In this document: piece by piece, positions 8,618 to 16,570 of the stretch | Numbering within the stretch: the first letter of the stretch is position 1 | How the letters are laid out: every line of letters starts with the position of its first letter | Source: Motilimonas cestriensis | GTDB lineage: Bacteria; Pseudomonadota; Gammaproteobacteria; Enterobacterales; CBDFNC01 | Reading direction: 5' to 3' | Assembly: GCF_021295315.1 (NCBI RefSeq) | Contig: NZ_JAIMJA010000015.1 | Span: forward strand, 1 to 64,000 | DNA: 64,000 nucleotides | Made by a program: the position numbers and the translations under genes | Notes under the pieces: model-generated | What the model was told of the DNA's origin: nothing | Seen by the model: only the letters and a program-made list of their open reading frames with translations | The model's database searches: none

Positions 8618-9517
8618 TTAATTAGGGTCGTTTCGTTGTGATTCAGCCTCGATAAATTTTTGCTCTAGCAGGGCGTATTCATTTTTCGCTCGGGTGAGCT
8701 CTGCGGCTAAATCGGTGGAGTCTTCAGCGCTATCAAGTAGCTCTAAAAATTGCTTTTCAATAAAATCTTTTTCTCGTACGATGCGACTTAGCTCTGCCTG
8801 CCCTTCGGCGAGTTGTTTTTTCAGGGTTGTTGTTTCATCTTTTTGGCTACTTTGCTGAAGTCTCGCTAACTCTTGCTCTAGTGAGTCGACACTCATTTTG
8901 TATTGGGTGATATCTTGCTCGGCCGCGCTTAGTTTTTCGGTGAGTTGTTGGCATTCAATGCCGACGGCTTCGGCGTGAGCTTCCATTTGCGCTTGCTCTT
9001 CGGCGCTGGTAGTGGATTTGTTGACCGCTTCATCTAATAATTTTTTTAATTTATCTTCTTGTTCATTTGCTTCTTTACTGAAGTTATCAAACTTTAAGTA
9101 ACTCTCGTTTAGTGCCGCTGTCATTTCATCGATTATTTCACCTGATTCCGTGGCTTGTTGTTTCAAGAGGGTGATGTGCTCAGTGATATTTTGGTAGGTA
9201 CCTTTCGTTTCAGCAGGCAGCTCTGAAATGTCGGCGATTTGCTTTATTAGCTTTATTTGCGCTTGGTAAATTTGATTGAGCTTGTCGATTTTTAATTGGC
9301 TTTGTTTTAACGCATTCAATAATTCTTGTGATTCCGGGGCATTGCTTTTTTCTTTTAGCGCTTGAGAGAGCTTGGCGATAGTTAGTTGGGCCTGCGCTAG
9401 CTGTTCTTGTAATAGCTTTTTACCTTGCTTTTGCCAATAGAATAGCCCTCCTAACACAATGAGAAAAAACAGCGCCATTTCAATTACAAAAATGGTCATA
9501 AAGTGGTCATCATGCAT
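8618..9517 (-). CDS. Membrane-anchored coiled-coil protein of unknown function
   Basis: A 299-residue protein with one N-terminal membrane segment (about residues 8-26) followed by an almost unbroken coiled coil rich in Gln, Glu, Lys and Leu (about 35-295). No enzymatic domain is visible. The topology suggests a bitopic inner-membrane protein with a long rod. It is divergent from the CheX/response-regulator pair, with only about 85 bases between the starts, so shared control is possible. It could be a structural or chemotaxis-associated protein, but I do not recognise the family. Confidence 0.75.
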   Translation of the reverse strand: MHDDHFMTIFVIEMALFFLIVLGGLFYWQKQGKKLLQEQLAQAQLTIAKLSQALKEKSNAPESQELLNALKQSQLKIDKLNQIYQAQIKLIKQIADISELPAETKGTYQNITEHITLLKQQATESGEIIDEMTAALNESYLKFDNFSKEANEQEDKLKKLLDEAVNKSTTSAEEQAQMEAHAEAVGIECQQLTEKLSAAEQDITQYKMSVDSLEQELARLQQSSQKDETTTLKKQLAEGQAELSRIVREKDFIEKQFLELLDSAEDSTDLAAELTRAKNEYALLEQKFIEAESQRNDPN

Positions 9518-9602
9518 TGTGCTACTCTTGAATAATGAGAAATATTTACCTTACTTAGCATAATGCAAAAATCGAACTTTGGCCGATTTGGAGCGTTTCA
9601 AT

Positions 9603-10079
9603 ATGCAACAAGCTGATTTTGATCAGACAGTAAGCGCTCTTTGGCAGCATTTCTGTCCGGTCGTGTTGGCTCGTTTTGAGCTCGCTAAGCATCAAAAATA
9701 TTTAAATCATTTTGATCAGTTTGTCAGTGTCACGTTCCAGCCTAGTCAGCAAGCTGTGCTCTTAGCGGCTGGTCAGCAAGCGACACAGTCCTTAGCAGAC
9801 GCGATGTTTGATTTGGCTGGTGAGCCTGCCAGTCAAGTTCAGCTTGATGACGCCTTAGGTGAGATGGTTAATATTATCGCTGGGCATCTGAAAACAGCAC
9901 TGGCGCTAAATGATGAAATGACGTTGCCAAATAAAATATGGCCACCAATGAATGTTGCTGAACTGATTATGCAAAGGGGCTCACTTGGCTGTTTGTTATT
10001 CATTGGTAATACGCCCGTTTATGTGATGCTAGTAAAGGACGCTAGAGCGCTTCGCTCAGCTGCAGGAGATATTGAATGA
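9603..10079 (+). CDS. CheX-like chemotaxis phosphatase domain protein
   Basis: A 158-residue protein resembling CheX/CheC phosphatases. GEMVNIIAGHLKTAL, at about residues 92-106, contains the ExxN signature (E-M-V-N) used by these enzymes to dephosphorylate CheY-like regulators. The alpha-beta pattern around it and the C-terminal GCLLFIGNTPVYVMLV fit the fold. The ATG at 9603 has GGAG nine bases upstream and is preferred over an in-frame TTG at 9579. It overlaps the following response regulator by ATGA and is probably its phosphatase partner. Confidence 0.75.
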   Translation: MQQADFDQTVSALWQHFCPVVLARFELAKHQKYLNHFDQFVSVTFQPSQQAVLLAAGQQATQSLADAMFDLAGEPASQVQLDDALGEMVNIIAGHLKTALALNDEMTLPNKIWPPMNVAELIMQRGSLGCLLFIGNTPVYVMLVKDARALRSAAGDIE

Positions 10080-10990
10080 AAATACTGATTGTAGATGACA
10101 GTAAGGCAATGCAAGCCATTGTTAAGCGCTCATTGAAGGCTTGCGGTTACGGCGGTTGTGATACTCAGTTAGCGTCAGATGGTGCTGAGGCGTTAACAAT
10201 TATTAAGCAGTGGCAACCTGATATTGTGTTATCTGATTGGTATATGCCAAAAATGACGGGACTTGAGCTGCTTCAGGCCGTGAAAGAGCAGGGAATTAAG
10301 GTCAAAATAGGCTTTGTTACTTCTGAAACTGCTAAGGTGAAATTAAAGCAAGCCCTTGCCGCTGGTGCGGAGTTTGTTTTAAGCAAACCGTTTGAAGATG
10401 AAGCCTTGCATCAAGCCATGTTACCGCTGCTGGATGAAAATGATGACGGCGATACAGAGGTGGTTAAAGCTAGCGCTTCGGCTTGTTTATCTCAAGAAAT
10501 TCAAGATCGGATCCTATTACCGAGAGTGAACGCTATCGACACTGTTTTTAATGCTTTTTCGGTGAAAGAGTTGTTATTAGAGGCGGTGCCGGGCAGTGCA
10601 TTTCACGGGCGCTGGTTACCCTGTTTTTTGGCTATGTTTGTTGATGGCGCAAAAAAGGTGCGCGCCGTAGCGGTCATTGACTTTGCGGGTTTAGTGATTC
10701 TTGGTGCCGGTATGGATGGTTTAGAGGATGCTCAAACCCACGAAATTATAAAGAAAAAATCGGTGCCTAAAGCCATGATGGCTAATGTAAACCAAGTCTT
10801 TAAGGTGTTAGGTGCGAGTATGGTTGAGCAAAAAACAGGATGCTGCCTGACCTTACAAAGTGTTAATTTTGCCGCGAAATCTATGCCTAAATTGGAAAAA
10901 ATGTTCAATAAACCCAACTCGGAACGGGTGGATGTGGAGCTAGCCGTACTTGGCTATGGGCAAGGTTATTTAACCTTGGTTTGTTCTTAG
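10076..10990 (+). CDS. Response regulator with C-terminal degenerate CheX-like domain
   Basis: A 304-residue protein. Residues 1-120 form a CheY-like receiver: IVDDS at the start, the phospho-acceptor Asp in IVLSDWYMPKMTG at about 55, Thr in FVTSE and Lys in LSKPF. Residues about 150-304 look like a CheX-type fold, but where active members have ExxN this one reads ANVN (MMANVNQVFKVLGA), so phosphatase activity is doubtful. There is no DNA-binding domain. It is translationally coupled to the upstream CheX-like gene. Its upstream kinase is not in this window. Confidence 0.8.
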   Translation: MKILIVDDSKAMQAIVKRSLKACGYGGCDTQLASDGAEALTIIKQWQPDIVLSDWYMPKMTGLELLQAVKEQGIKVKIGFVTSETAKVKLKQALAAGAEFVLSKPFEDEALHQAMLPLLDENDDGDTEVVKASASACLSQEIQDRILLPRVNAIDTVFNAFSVKELLLEAVPGSAFHGRWLPCFLAMFVDGAKKVRAVAVIDFAGLVILGAGMDGLEDAQTHEIIKKKSVPKAMMANVNQVFKVLGASMVEQKTGCCLTLQSVNFAAKSMPKLEKMFNKPNSERVDVELAVLGYGQGYLTLVCS

Positions 10991-11111
10991 ATGTGGTAAT
11001 ACTTAACCTCAGTTTTGCTTATCCAAAGCTCGGGTTACTTAACTGCAAAAACGATCCCGCCATTGATAAAAAGGAGGAGTATTCTGGCCATGGCGCCTTA
11101 GAAATTGCGAC

Positions 11112-11156
11112 AGGTGAAAATCTTAAAGGTCAATTTAAAGTCAATTCACCTTTTTA
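11112..11156 (+). terminator. Terminator-like double hairpin after the response regulator
   Basis: AGGTGAA (11112-11118) pairs with TTCACCT (11145-11151), followed by TTTTT. An inner imperfect stem, CTTAAA with TTTAAAG, nests inside. It sits in the 318-base gap 10991-11308, which otherwise holds only the bfd promoter region. Confidence 0.5.
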
Positions 11157-11232
11157 TAAGTTCACTTTTTTTAATAAGTTATACCGTTTTCTACTTCTAT
11201 GTATGGTCAAATTTATTGTGTTAATATACATT

Positions 11233-11251
11233 GTTATTGTTAATCATTCTT
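11233..11251. promoter_or_regulatory. Candidate Fur box upstream of bfd
   Basis: GTTATTGTTAATCATTCTT matches 14 of 19 positions of the Fur consensus GATAATGATAATCATTATC, with the TAATCATT half intact. It lies about 58 bases before the bfd start, the expected place for iron repression. Confidence 0.6.
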
Positions 11252-11308
11252 ATTTTGATTTATAATTTGTTTAATTTCTCAGCAAGTTTGATAAGTAGGG
11301 CTCTCATC

Positions 11309-11545
11309 GTGTATATCTGCATTTGTAAAGGGATCACAGATAAAACCATTCGCGAGGCGGTTGCCACGGGAAAGAGCTTTAGCGCTCTCAAACGCGAGCT
11401 AGGTTTATCTGCACAATGTGGCGTTTGCGTGGCGGATGCCATTTCTTTGATTAAAAAAGAACAATTGCAATATCAAGGTCAGGCTTATGCTGCTAATGTT
11501 CGCGCTGCCCACGATCAAAGTATTGCGATTAAGCAGGTAGCATAA
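11309..11545 (+). CDS. bfd: Bacterioferritin-associated ferredoxin (BFD-like [2Fe-2S] protein)
   Basis: A 78-residue protein with the BFD cysteine pattern: CxC at the start (YICICKGITDKTI) and CxxC in SAQCGVCVADAI, four ligands for a [2Fe-2S] cluster. Bfd donates electrons to bacterioferritin to mobilise stored iron. The GTG at 11309 aligns with the usual N-terminus and has AGTAGGG nine bases upstream. A Fur-like box lies upstream, consistent with induction under iron limitation. No bacterioferritin gene is adjacent. A strong terminator follows directly. Confidence 0.9.
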   Translation: MYICICKGITDKTIREAVATGKSFSALKRELGLSAQCGVCVADAISLIKKEQLQYQGQAYAANVRAAHDQSIAIKQVA

Positions 11546-11570
11546 AAACGAGCGCAAGGCTCGTTTTTAA
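11544..11570 (+). terminator. Intrinsic terminator of bfd
   Basis: AAAAACGAGC-gcaag-GCTCGTTTTT, a 10-bp stem ending in T5 and overlapping the bfd stop codon. It is symmetrical and could also stop the convergent gene on the minus strand. Confidence 0.85.
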
Positions 11571-11611
11571 GATGCATTCATCGCAGTATTACTGATTCAC
11601 TTTACGACCTC

Positions 11612-13276
11612 TTAATAGACGCCCGAAGAACAAAATGCGATGAACTCCCAATCACCCCAAGCGCCTGACTTTATTGGATCTGAGGCTTGTGTCCACCATT
11701 TTGCGCGGTATTTCCCCGCTTGTGAGATAACAATATCGCCACGTTTATATACCTTCTCAACATCCCAAACAGCTGCCCCGGCACAGTTTCCTGATGCATC
11801 CGATGATGATGAAAGCCAACTTGTGGTCATTTCTGGCCAATTCCCTAGCGATGCGACACTTTCATGGGGTGGCAGAACATTATCTTTTTCTTGCTCTGTC
11901 CAGTGTCTAGACTGTGCTTGATGGCAAGCTTGGCAAGTAATCGTGTCAGGTCCCCATTTATGCTCTTTCGATAAGAAGTTTACTGGGTCATCATCTGGGT
12001 TTGCGTTGGAATAAAGCTCAGACATTTCATTCATATTGCTCATTCGGTAGTCCCAAGCTTCCTGCCCCAAATCCCAAAAGTCGTAACTTAAGAAAGGGGC
12101 ATACTTCCAAGCAAGAAACATATTGGCAGTATCAAAGTCACCTAGTTTAATGAGGTAATCAACAGCCCCTAAAGTAAACCCTATTTGGTTGAAAGATATT
12201 CTGGGCCGATCAGGGCAAGAGCGCAAGCCTGCCACTTCTTGGCAATGAGTGAAACCCGAGAACCAAGCTTGCCAGCCCTCTAATAAATGTTCCGGCTCAT
12301 CAAAGAACATCAAGCCAACACTAAGGCTGTGGAAAGCGGCATTATGCTCCAACCATAGATCGTGTTCTTCATCGAGGGTCGCAATGGCTTGTTCATCACC
12401 ATGTAATTTCGCTATCCAGCGCCGTGCAGGAATTGACCAGCCGCCTAAAATGGAAGCCAACCGTAGTCGCTCATTATTGTCTGGATCTATTTCCCAACGC
12501 TGCTCTAAGTCTTCAGCCATTAACAGCGATAGACTTGCAAAGTAACTACTAAAAACAAAGCCTTGAAGAATCACAGGATCATCATAATTGGCTTCGCCGC
12601 CAATCCAAATATTTGCCGCGGTTAAATAAGCTACCGTCATTGCATTATTGGGTGATTCGATAAAGTCAGCAAAGAGAGCATCAATGGCTTGATAGCGATT
12701 TGATTCGACGTAGTTAAAGCTGTTGATGAAGTCATCGTGAGAGGGTGATGATTCGGTTGTAATATCACCAGACTCAATTATTAGGTGGTGTAATTTCTCT
12801 GCGATGATTGAACGCGCTTTTTCTGCCCAGAGCACTTTCTGATCGGATAATTCAATCACACGAGATAGATAATATTGAGCTAATATATTTCGTTTCACTG
12901 CCTCAACAGTCAAACCCTGTTGTTTAAGGTAGATTGACAAATGATACATTGATAAATAACGCGCTAACTCCAGACTGTTTACATTGTCGAGATAAGCTGC
13001 GGTGAGAGAGGCCTCAAAATCCGAAAGGCCAGAGTCCGCTTCATTGGGAAACTGGGGATCCCACGGGCCAGGAATATAGCTTGATGGTGCTTGTGTTATG
13101 CCAAGGTTCAATGATTCCACGTATTTAATTGTCGAGGAAAAATCACCATAGGGTATGGTTAATTGACCATTGAAATGAAAATCATCATAACTATTTTCTT
13201 TTAACGGAACACTGGCGAAAGCAGCTGATACTGACAGTGATAATACACTGGCAGCCATTGCCATTTTTATACTCAT
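11612..13276 (-). CDS. Secreted protein with CxxCH motif and C-terminal chitin-binding module
   Basis: A 554-residue protein with a signal peptide (MSIKMAMAAS... cleaved near AFA-SVPL). Most of it is a helical region, about residues 60-430, that I do not recognise. At about residue 455 is TITCQACHQAQ, a CxxCH pattern typical of covalent haem c attachment. The last 50 residues (VYKRGDIVISQAGKYRAKWW ending in a WGDWE motif) match the type 3 chitin-binding fold, CBM5/12. The ATG at 13276 has AAGGA eight bases upstream, better than the ATG at 13285. It may bind chitin or another surface polysaccharide. A redox role is only suggested by the CxxCH. Confidence 0.75.
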   Translation of the reverse strand: MSIKMAMAASVLSLSVSAAFASVPLKENSYDDFHFNGQLTIPYGDFSSTIKYVESLNLGITQAPSSYIPGPWDPQFPNEADSGLSDFEASLTAAYLDNVNSLELARYLSMYHLSIYLKQQGLTVEAVKRNILAQYYLSRVIELSDQKVLWAEKARSIIAEKLHHLIIESGDITTESSPSHDDFINSFNYVESNRYQAIDALFADFIESPNNAMTVAYLTAANIWIGGEANYDDPVILQGFVFSSYFASLSLLMAEDLEQRWEIDPDNNERLRLASILGGWSIPARRWIAKLHGDEQAIATLDEEHDLWLEHNAAFHSLSVGLMFFDEPEHLLEGWQAWFSGFTHCQEVAGLRSCPDRPRISFNQIGFTLGAVDYLIKLGDFDTANMFLAWKYAPFLSYDFWDLGQEAWDYRMSNMNEMSELYSNANPDDDPVNFLSKEHKWGPDTITCQACHQAQSRHWTEQEKDNVLPPHESVASLGNWPEMTTSWLSSSSDASGNCAGAAVWDVEKVYKRGDIVISQAGKYRAKWWTQASDPIKSGAWGDWEFIAFCSSGVY

Positions 13277-14043
13277 ATTTATCATCCTTGATTGTTATTT
13301 TATTGTGAATAAACCCATTTTCTACAGGCTTTTAGGAACTATGGTTCCATATCATTTTTAGCTGAATTTAACGAAGTAAAGCTCTCCTCATTAACGAATA
13401 AAATGTTTGGGAGTGTGATTCACCTACTAGATCTGCTGTTAGGATGGTGTAGCGATGATTTGCAACACCAAGCCGTATCGTCTCGCTCGCTACCTTTGGG
13501 TGTAGCAAGCTGTGCACCATTGAAGAAGATCAAAGTTATGCCACTAAGCGTTTGGGGTTTATAACGGTGAACGACCTTACCTTGCTGACGATGGTAAGCC
13601 ACTATTAATATGTAAAGCAAATGTTTGTAAAAAATTAATCATTTGCTTGGTTTGTGTTAATAAATTTATTTTTATTTGTTGCTTATATAGCTATTGGCAG
13701 AGGTGGATTACCGATTACAGGCTGTATTTATCTGCATTGGTAATGGGAGTGTTGATAAGCGATTCGTGAAGTTGTGCTCTCGGGGGGGGGGATCATTGGT
13801 TATTTTTCCAAGCTAGGCGCATCGTAGTGTGGTGTATGATGATGTCACGGCTTTGATTAAGTAATAGCAGTTGTAGCATTAAGTAAGCATCGTTCACTCT
13901 ACCGCAGTGGTGAGTTAATTCATTGCCATTAAACAAAGTGATATAAAAACGGGCCCAAAGTGAGCCCATTTATAGTGTCTATCGGTTAGAGTTGAGTGTT
14001 TATGACGCAGCAGAAATTTGGCTAAACCATAAGTAAGTGCCTG
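13277..14043. other. Gene-poor stretch with a ten-G homopolymer
   Basis: About 770 bases without a convincing gene. It carries a run of ten G at 13782-13791, a terminator for the flagellin-like gene on the minus strand (13943-13970), and weak short open frames on both strands at 13402-13620 that overlap each other and lack ribosome sites. These may be remnants of a decayed gene. No transposase similarity or inverted-repeat ends were found. Confidence 0.5.
13943..13970 (-). terminator. Intrinsic terminator of the flagellin-like gene
   Basis: Read on the minus strand, GGGCTC-actttg-GGCCC pairs (one G-U) and is followed by GTTTTTA. It lies about 75 bases downstream of the flagellin-like stop. 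Confidence 0.6.
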
Positions 14044-14733
14044 CTAACCCAGTAAGTTAGTTACTGCATTTTTCTCATTCTCTTCTTTTTCTTTCTGCGC
14101 CCTCACGCTCGCCTCTAGTAGCGTTTCAGCCTTACTTTGATCTGAGCTTACTTGTGCGTAATCAGCGTCTTCTATGCGCGAACGTGCCGCACTCTGATTC
14201 TCAAATGCACTGCTGAGTTGTCGTTGGTAAGAATCAGATGCATTGATTTGTGCGCCTAAGTCACTTTGTGATGATAACAACTGTTCTTGCGCAGCTTGCC
14301 CTGTTGCTAAATTTGCATCAACGCTTTGTGTAGTGACATTGATAGTGTCTAAGCCAAGGCTACTCGCATTATCTATTCCACTCACAAGTTCATTTATTTC
14401 AGACTGAATGGCACCTAGCTCATTTGCACCGTTAATACCATTACCACTGGCAACAACCAGCTCGTTGATCCTTTGTACAGAAGCAGATGAGTTTTGTAAG
14501 CCACTGCTTTCGGTACTGGCGAGAGATTGGTTGTAAGTTTCATTAGCATTGAGCTGGGCGGACTGATTAATTTGCGAGGTAAGCCGCTGACCAATAGAAA
14601 AGCCGGCAGCATCATCTGCGGCTGAATTTATTCGTTTACCGCTGGCGAGTTTTTCATTTTCTTCTTCTTCCTTTTTCTTTTGTTGTGAAATGAGATTAGA
14701 AGATTGAAATGATGACGTTGAACCTATTTGCAT
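14044..14733 (-). CDS. Atypical flagellin-like protein with charged terminal helices
   Basis: A 229-residue protein clearly related to flagellins. The N-terminal part has LASGKRINSAADDAAGFSIG and the C-terminal part has QSAARSRIEDADYAQ, the hallmark D1 motifs, and the protein ends LLG like true flagellins. The extreme terminal helices differ: where filament flagellins have hydrophobic D0 residues, this one has KKKEEEENEK (residues 19-28) and AQKEKEENEK near the end. The variable central domain is essentially absent. It stands alone, outside any flagellar gene cluster. GGGGG five bases upstream supports the ATG. Whether it enters a filament is unknown. Confidence 0.8.
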   Translation of the reverse strand: MQIGSTSSFQSSNLISQQKKKEEEENEKLASGKRINSAADDAAGFSIGQRLTSQINQSAQLNANETYNQSLASTESSGLQNSSASVQRINELVVASGNGINGANELGAIQSEINELVSGIDNASSLGLDTINVTTQSVDANLATGQAAQEQLLSSQSDLGAQINASDSYQRQLSSAFENQSAARSRIEDADYAQVSSDQSKAETLLEASVRAQKEKEENEKNAVTNLLG

Positions 14734-14846
14734 ATCGCCCCCAAGAAAACACTATTATGCTTAAATTATAATCGTTTTTTGCGGAGATTGCTGAAGAAAA
14801 TTGCTTCCTGCCACAGTTGTAGCAGGAAGGGGAATTGATTCAAAGA

Positions 14847-16379
14847 CTAACGAGGAATACGATGCCAAGCGTGTGGTTTTCCAGATGAAAACAGTACCAC
14901 GCCTGTGCTGTTATCAACATTGCTACTGGCTAGCCCTTTGGTATTACCTGGATAGCTGACACCATTGTAATATAAACTGCGCCAGCTGCCTGATACTTGG
15001 CTGTATAGGGTTAACCAATCATATTGCGCTGTTTTACCAACTACGATGGGCGATGCAACATTTTCGGTTCGACTCAGGAATTGATAGCCTTTAGCCGTTC
15101 CTTGAAATACTAATAGAACACATCCCTGTTTACTGCACCAATTAAGCTGCACGATGGCATCATCGATACCATCACCATTTAAGTCGTACTTAACAGAGCT
15201 GAACTTAGTGTTACCCGGATTGGTACGATGATAACGGAAGTATTCTGCTACTGCTTGTTGCACTGAGCTATCTAGCCCCGTTGGGTTGATGTTGGCTGCG
15301 TTAAACTGGCGTTGCTTAGGTTGCGCTTGTGGCATTAATGCTAAGGTTTGGCCACCAGACATCTTATCTAGTTGAAAAGCATTATTTTGATAGTAAGTCA
15401 CCGTGCCAGAGTTATTGGTTTGGTTGGCGATTAATGCTAAACCATCACGGCTAAAGATAATTTCTTTGGCGATGGGTTTGCCTGACGACTGGGTTAAAAA
15501 TAAAGACACTTCGGCCGGGTTATTTGATTTCCAAAAGCCCGATTCGGTTTTTTTTCCTTGCTGAGTTTGGGTGATAAGAGTTGCGGAATAGTCATCATTT
15601 AGCGCTAAGTCTAAAATGGTTTGTCCGTAATGTAATTTGTTGCCCATGTAGTTACCAATGATGGTTTCATCTACTTCAGGCCAAGCTGGCTCGGCGCATC
15701 CCTGGTACTTGTCCCATGCGGCAGTGGCTTTCGCTTGGTAGCCCCAATATACGCGACCATTGTTACTGTAACAGTGGCCAGGGTTTATATTGAGCTGTAA
15801 TAAAAAGCCATTTTTACCTACTGCGGTGATGTTATTACGCTGCGTGGTTTCAAACTTAGAGAGATTGATATCGTACTTTTGACTACTCGATTGAGTGGTA
15901 AAGGTTAAACTTTGTCCTGCGACTAATGCATTCCAATAGGGCGCATCACCTTGAGCTTTAAAATGAAATCCTGTCACCGCTTTCGTGCATTGGGGAGATG
16001 TTTTACTCAGCGCCATGTGGTGAACACGATCAACTCTAATCGAAGCATCGGTTTGGTTTGCAGAAGGGACGATTTCTCCGGCAAATTCTATATAAGTGGG
16101 CTCAAAGGCTTTCGGTGAGATCTTGTTATAGATCATCTTTAGTTCTTCGCCGTAGGTGAGTGGAAAAGAATCTTTAAAACCGCAAGGGGTAAACCATGCC
16201 TCTCCTTCACCTAAAGCAAGTTGGCCTCTGAAATTGGTTTCCAATACTTGGCTGAAAGGGACGCGTTCAGGCATCGCCGTTTCAACGGTGACGGGAGCCG
16301 GAGGTGTTGACTTTGGCGTCTGCGCACATGACCAAAGCATAGGTAGAGAGATCAAACTGATCAATGAGATAGCTTTCAT
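14847..16379 (-). CDS. Large lipoprotein with NlpE-like and EF-hand-like parts
   Basis: A 510-residue protein with a lipoprotein signal (LPMLWSC, lipidated Cys at about 18). Residues about 40-160 resemble the COG3650-type extracytoplasmic domain (FRGQLALGEGEAWFTPCG). The middle (about 240-320) has an NlpE-like beta pattern (LDLALNDDYSATL, GFWKSNN). Near residue 420, YDLNGDGIDDAIVQL is a calcium-binding DxNxDGxxD loop as found in FG-GAP-like repeats. The ATG at 16379 follows AAGGGA and is preferred over the one at 16403. It is probably an outer-membrane lipoprotein; its function is unknown and the domain matches are by eye. Confidence 0.7.
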   Translation of the reverse strand: MKAISLISLISLPMLWSCAQTPKSTPPAPVTVETAMPERVPFSQVLETNFRGQLALGEGEAWFTPCGFKDSFPLTYGEELKMIYNKISPKAFEPTYIEFAGEIVPSANQTDASIRVDRVHHMALSKTSPQCTKAVTGFHFKAQGDAPYWNALVAGQSLTFTTQSSSQKYDINLSKFETTQRNNITAVGKNGFLLQLNINPGHCYSNNGRVYWGYQAKATAAWDKYQGCAEPAWPEVDETIIGNYMGNKLHYGQTILDLALNDDYSATLITQTQQGKKTESGFWKSNNPAEVSLFLTQSSGKPIAKEIIFSRDGLALIANQTNNSGTVTYYQNNAFQLDKMSGGQTLALMPQAQPKQRQFNAANINPTGLDSSVQQAVAEYFRYHRTNPGNTKFSSVKYDLNGDGIDDAIVQLNWCSKQGCVLLVFQGTAKGYQFLSRTENVASPIVVGKTAQYDWLTLYSQVSGSWRSLYYNGVSYPGNTKGLASSNVDNSTGVVLFSSGKPHAWHRIPR

Positions 16380-16570
16380 TGTGGGTCCCTTTAGCCAATC
16401 CATTTGTTGTTAGTATAATGTGTAGATTGTAGCAAAGTCATGCTCAGGCTAATTTCATAATTTGCGCCATTTTTGTGCGCTAGAGCAAAGACTGAAAATT
16501 TTGCTGTATATAACGCGATATTAGTTGCTGCTAAATGGCTGATGTAAGCCAAGTTCCGTTTTAGCAGCGT

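Noticed and set aside
10981-11265. 94-codon open frame after the response regulator
   Set aside because: It overlaps the end of the response regulator, spans a terminator-like hairpin and the candidate Fur box, and has no ribosome binding site or family resemblance.
13420-13620. 66-codon minus-strand frame and an overlapping plus-strand frame (about 13402-13563)
   Set aside because: The two frames oppose each other, neither has a ribosome binding site, and neither resembles a known protein; they may be remnants but cannot be supported as genes.
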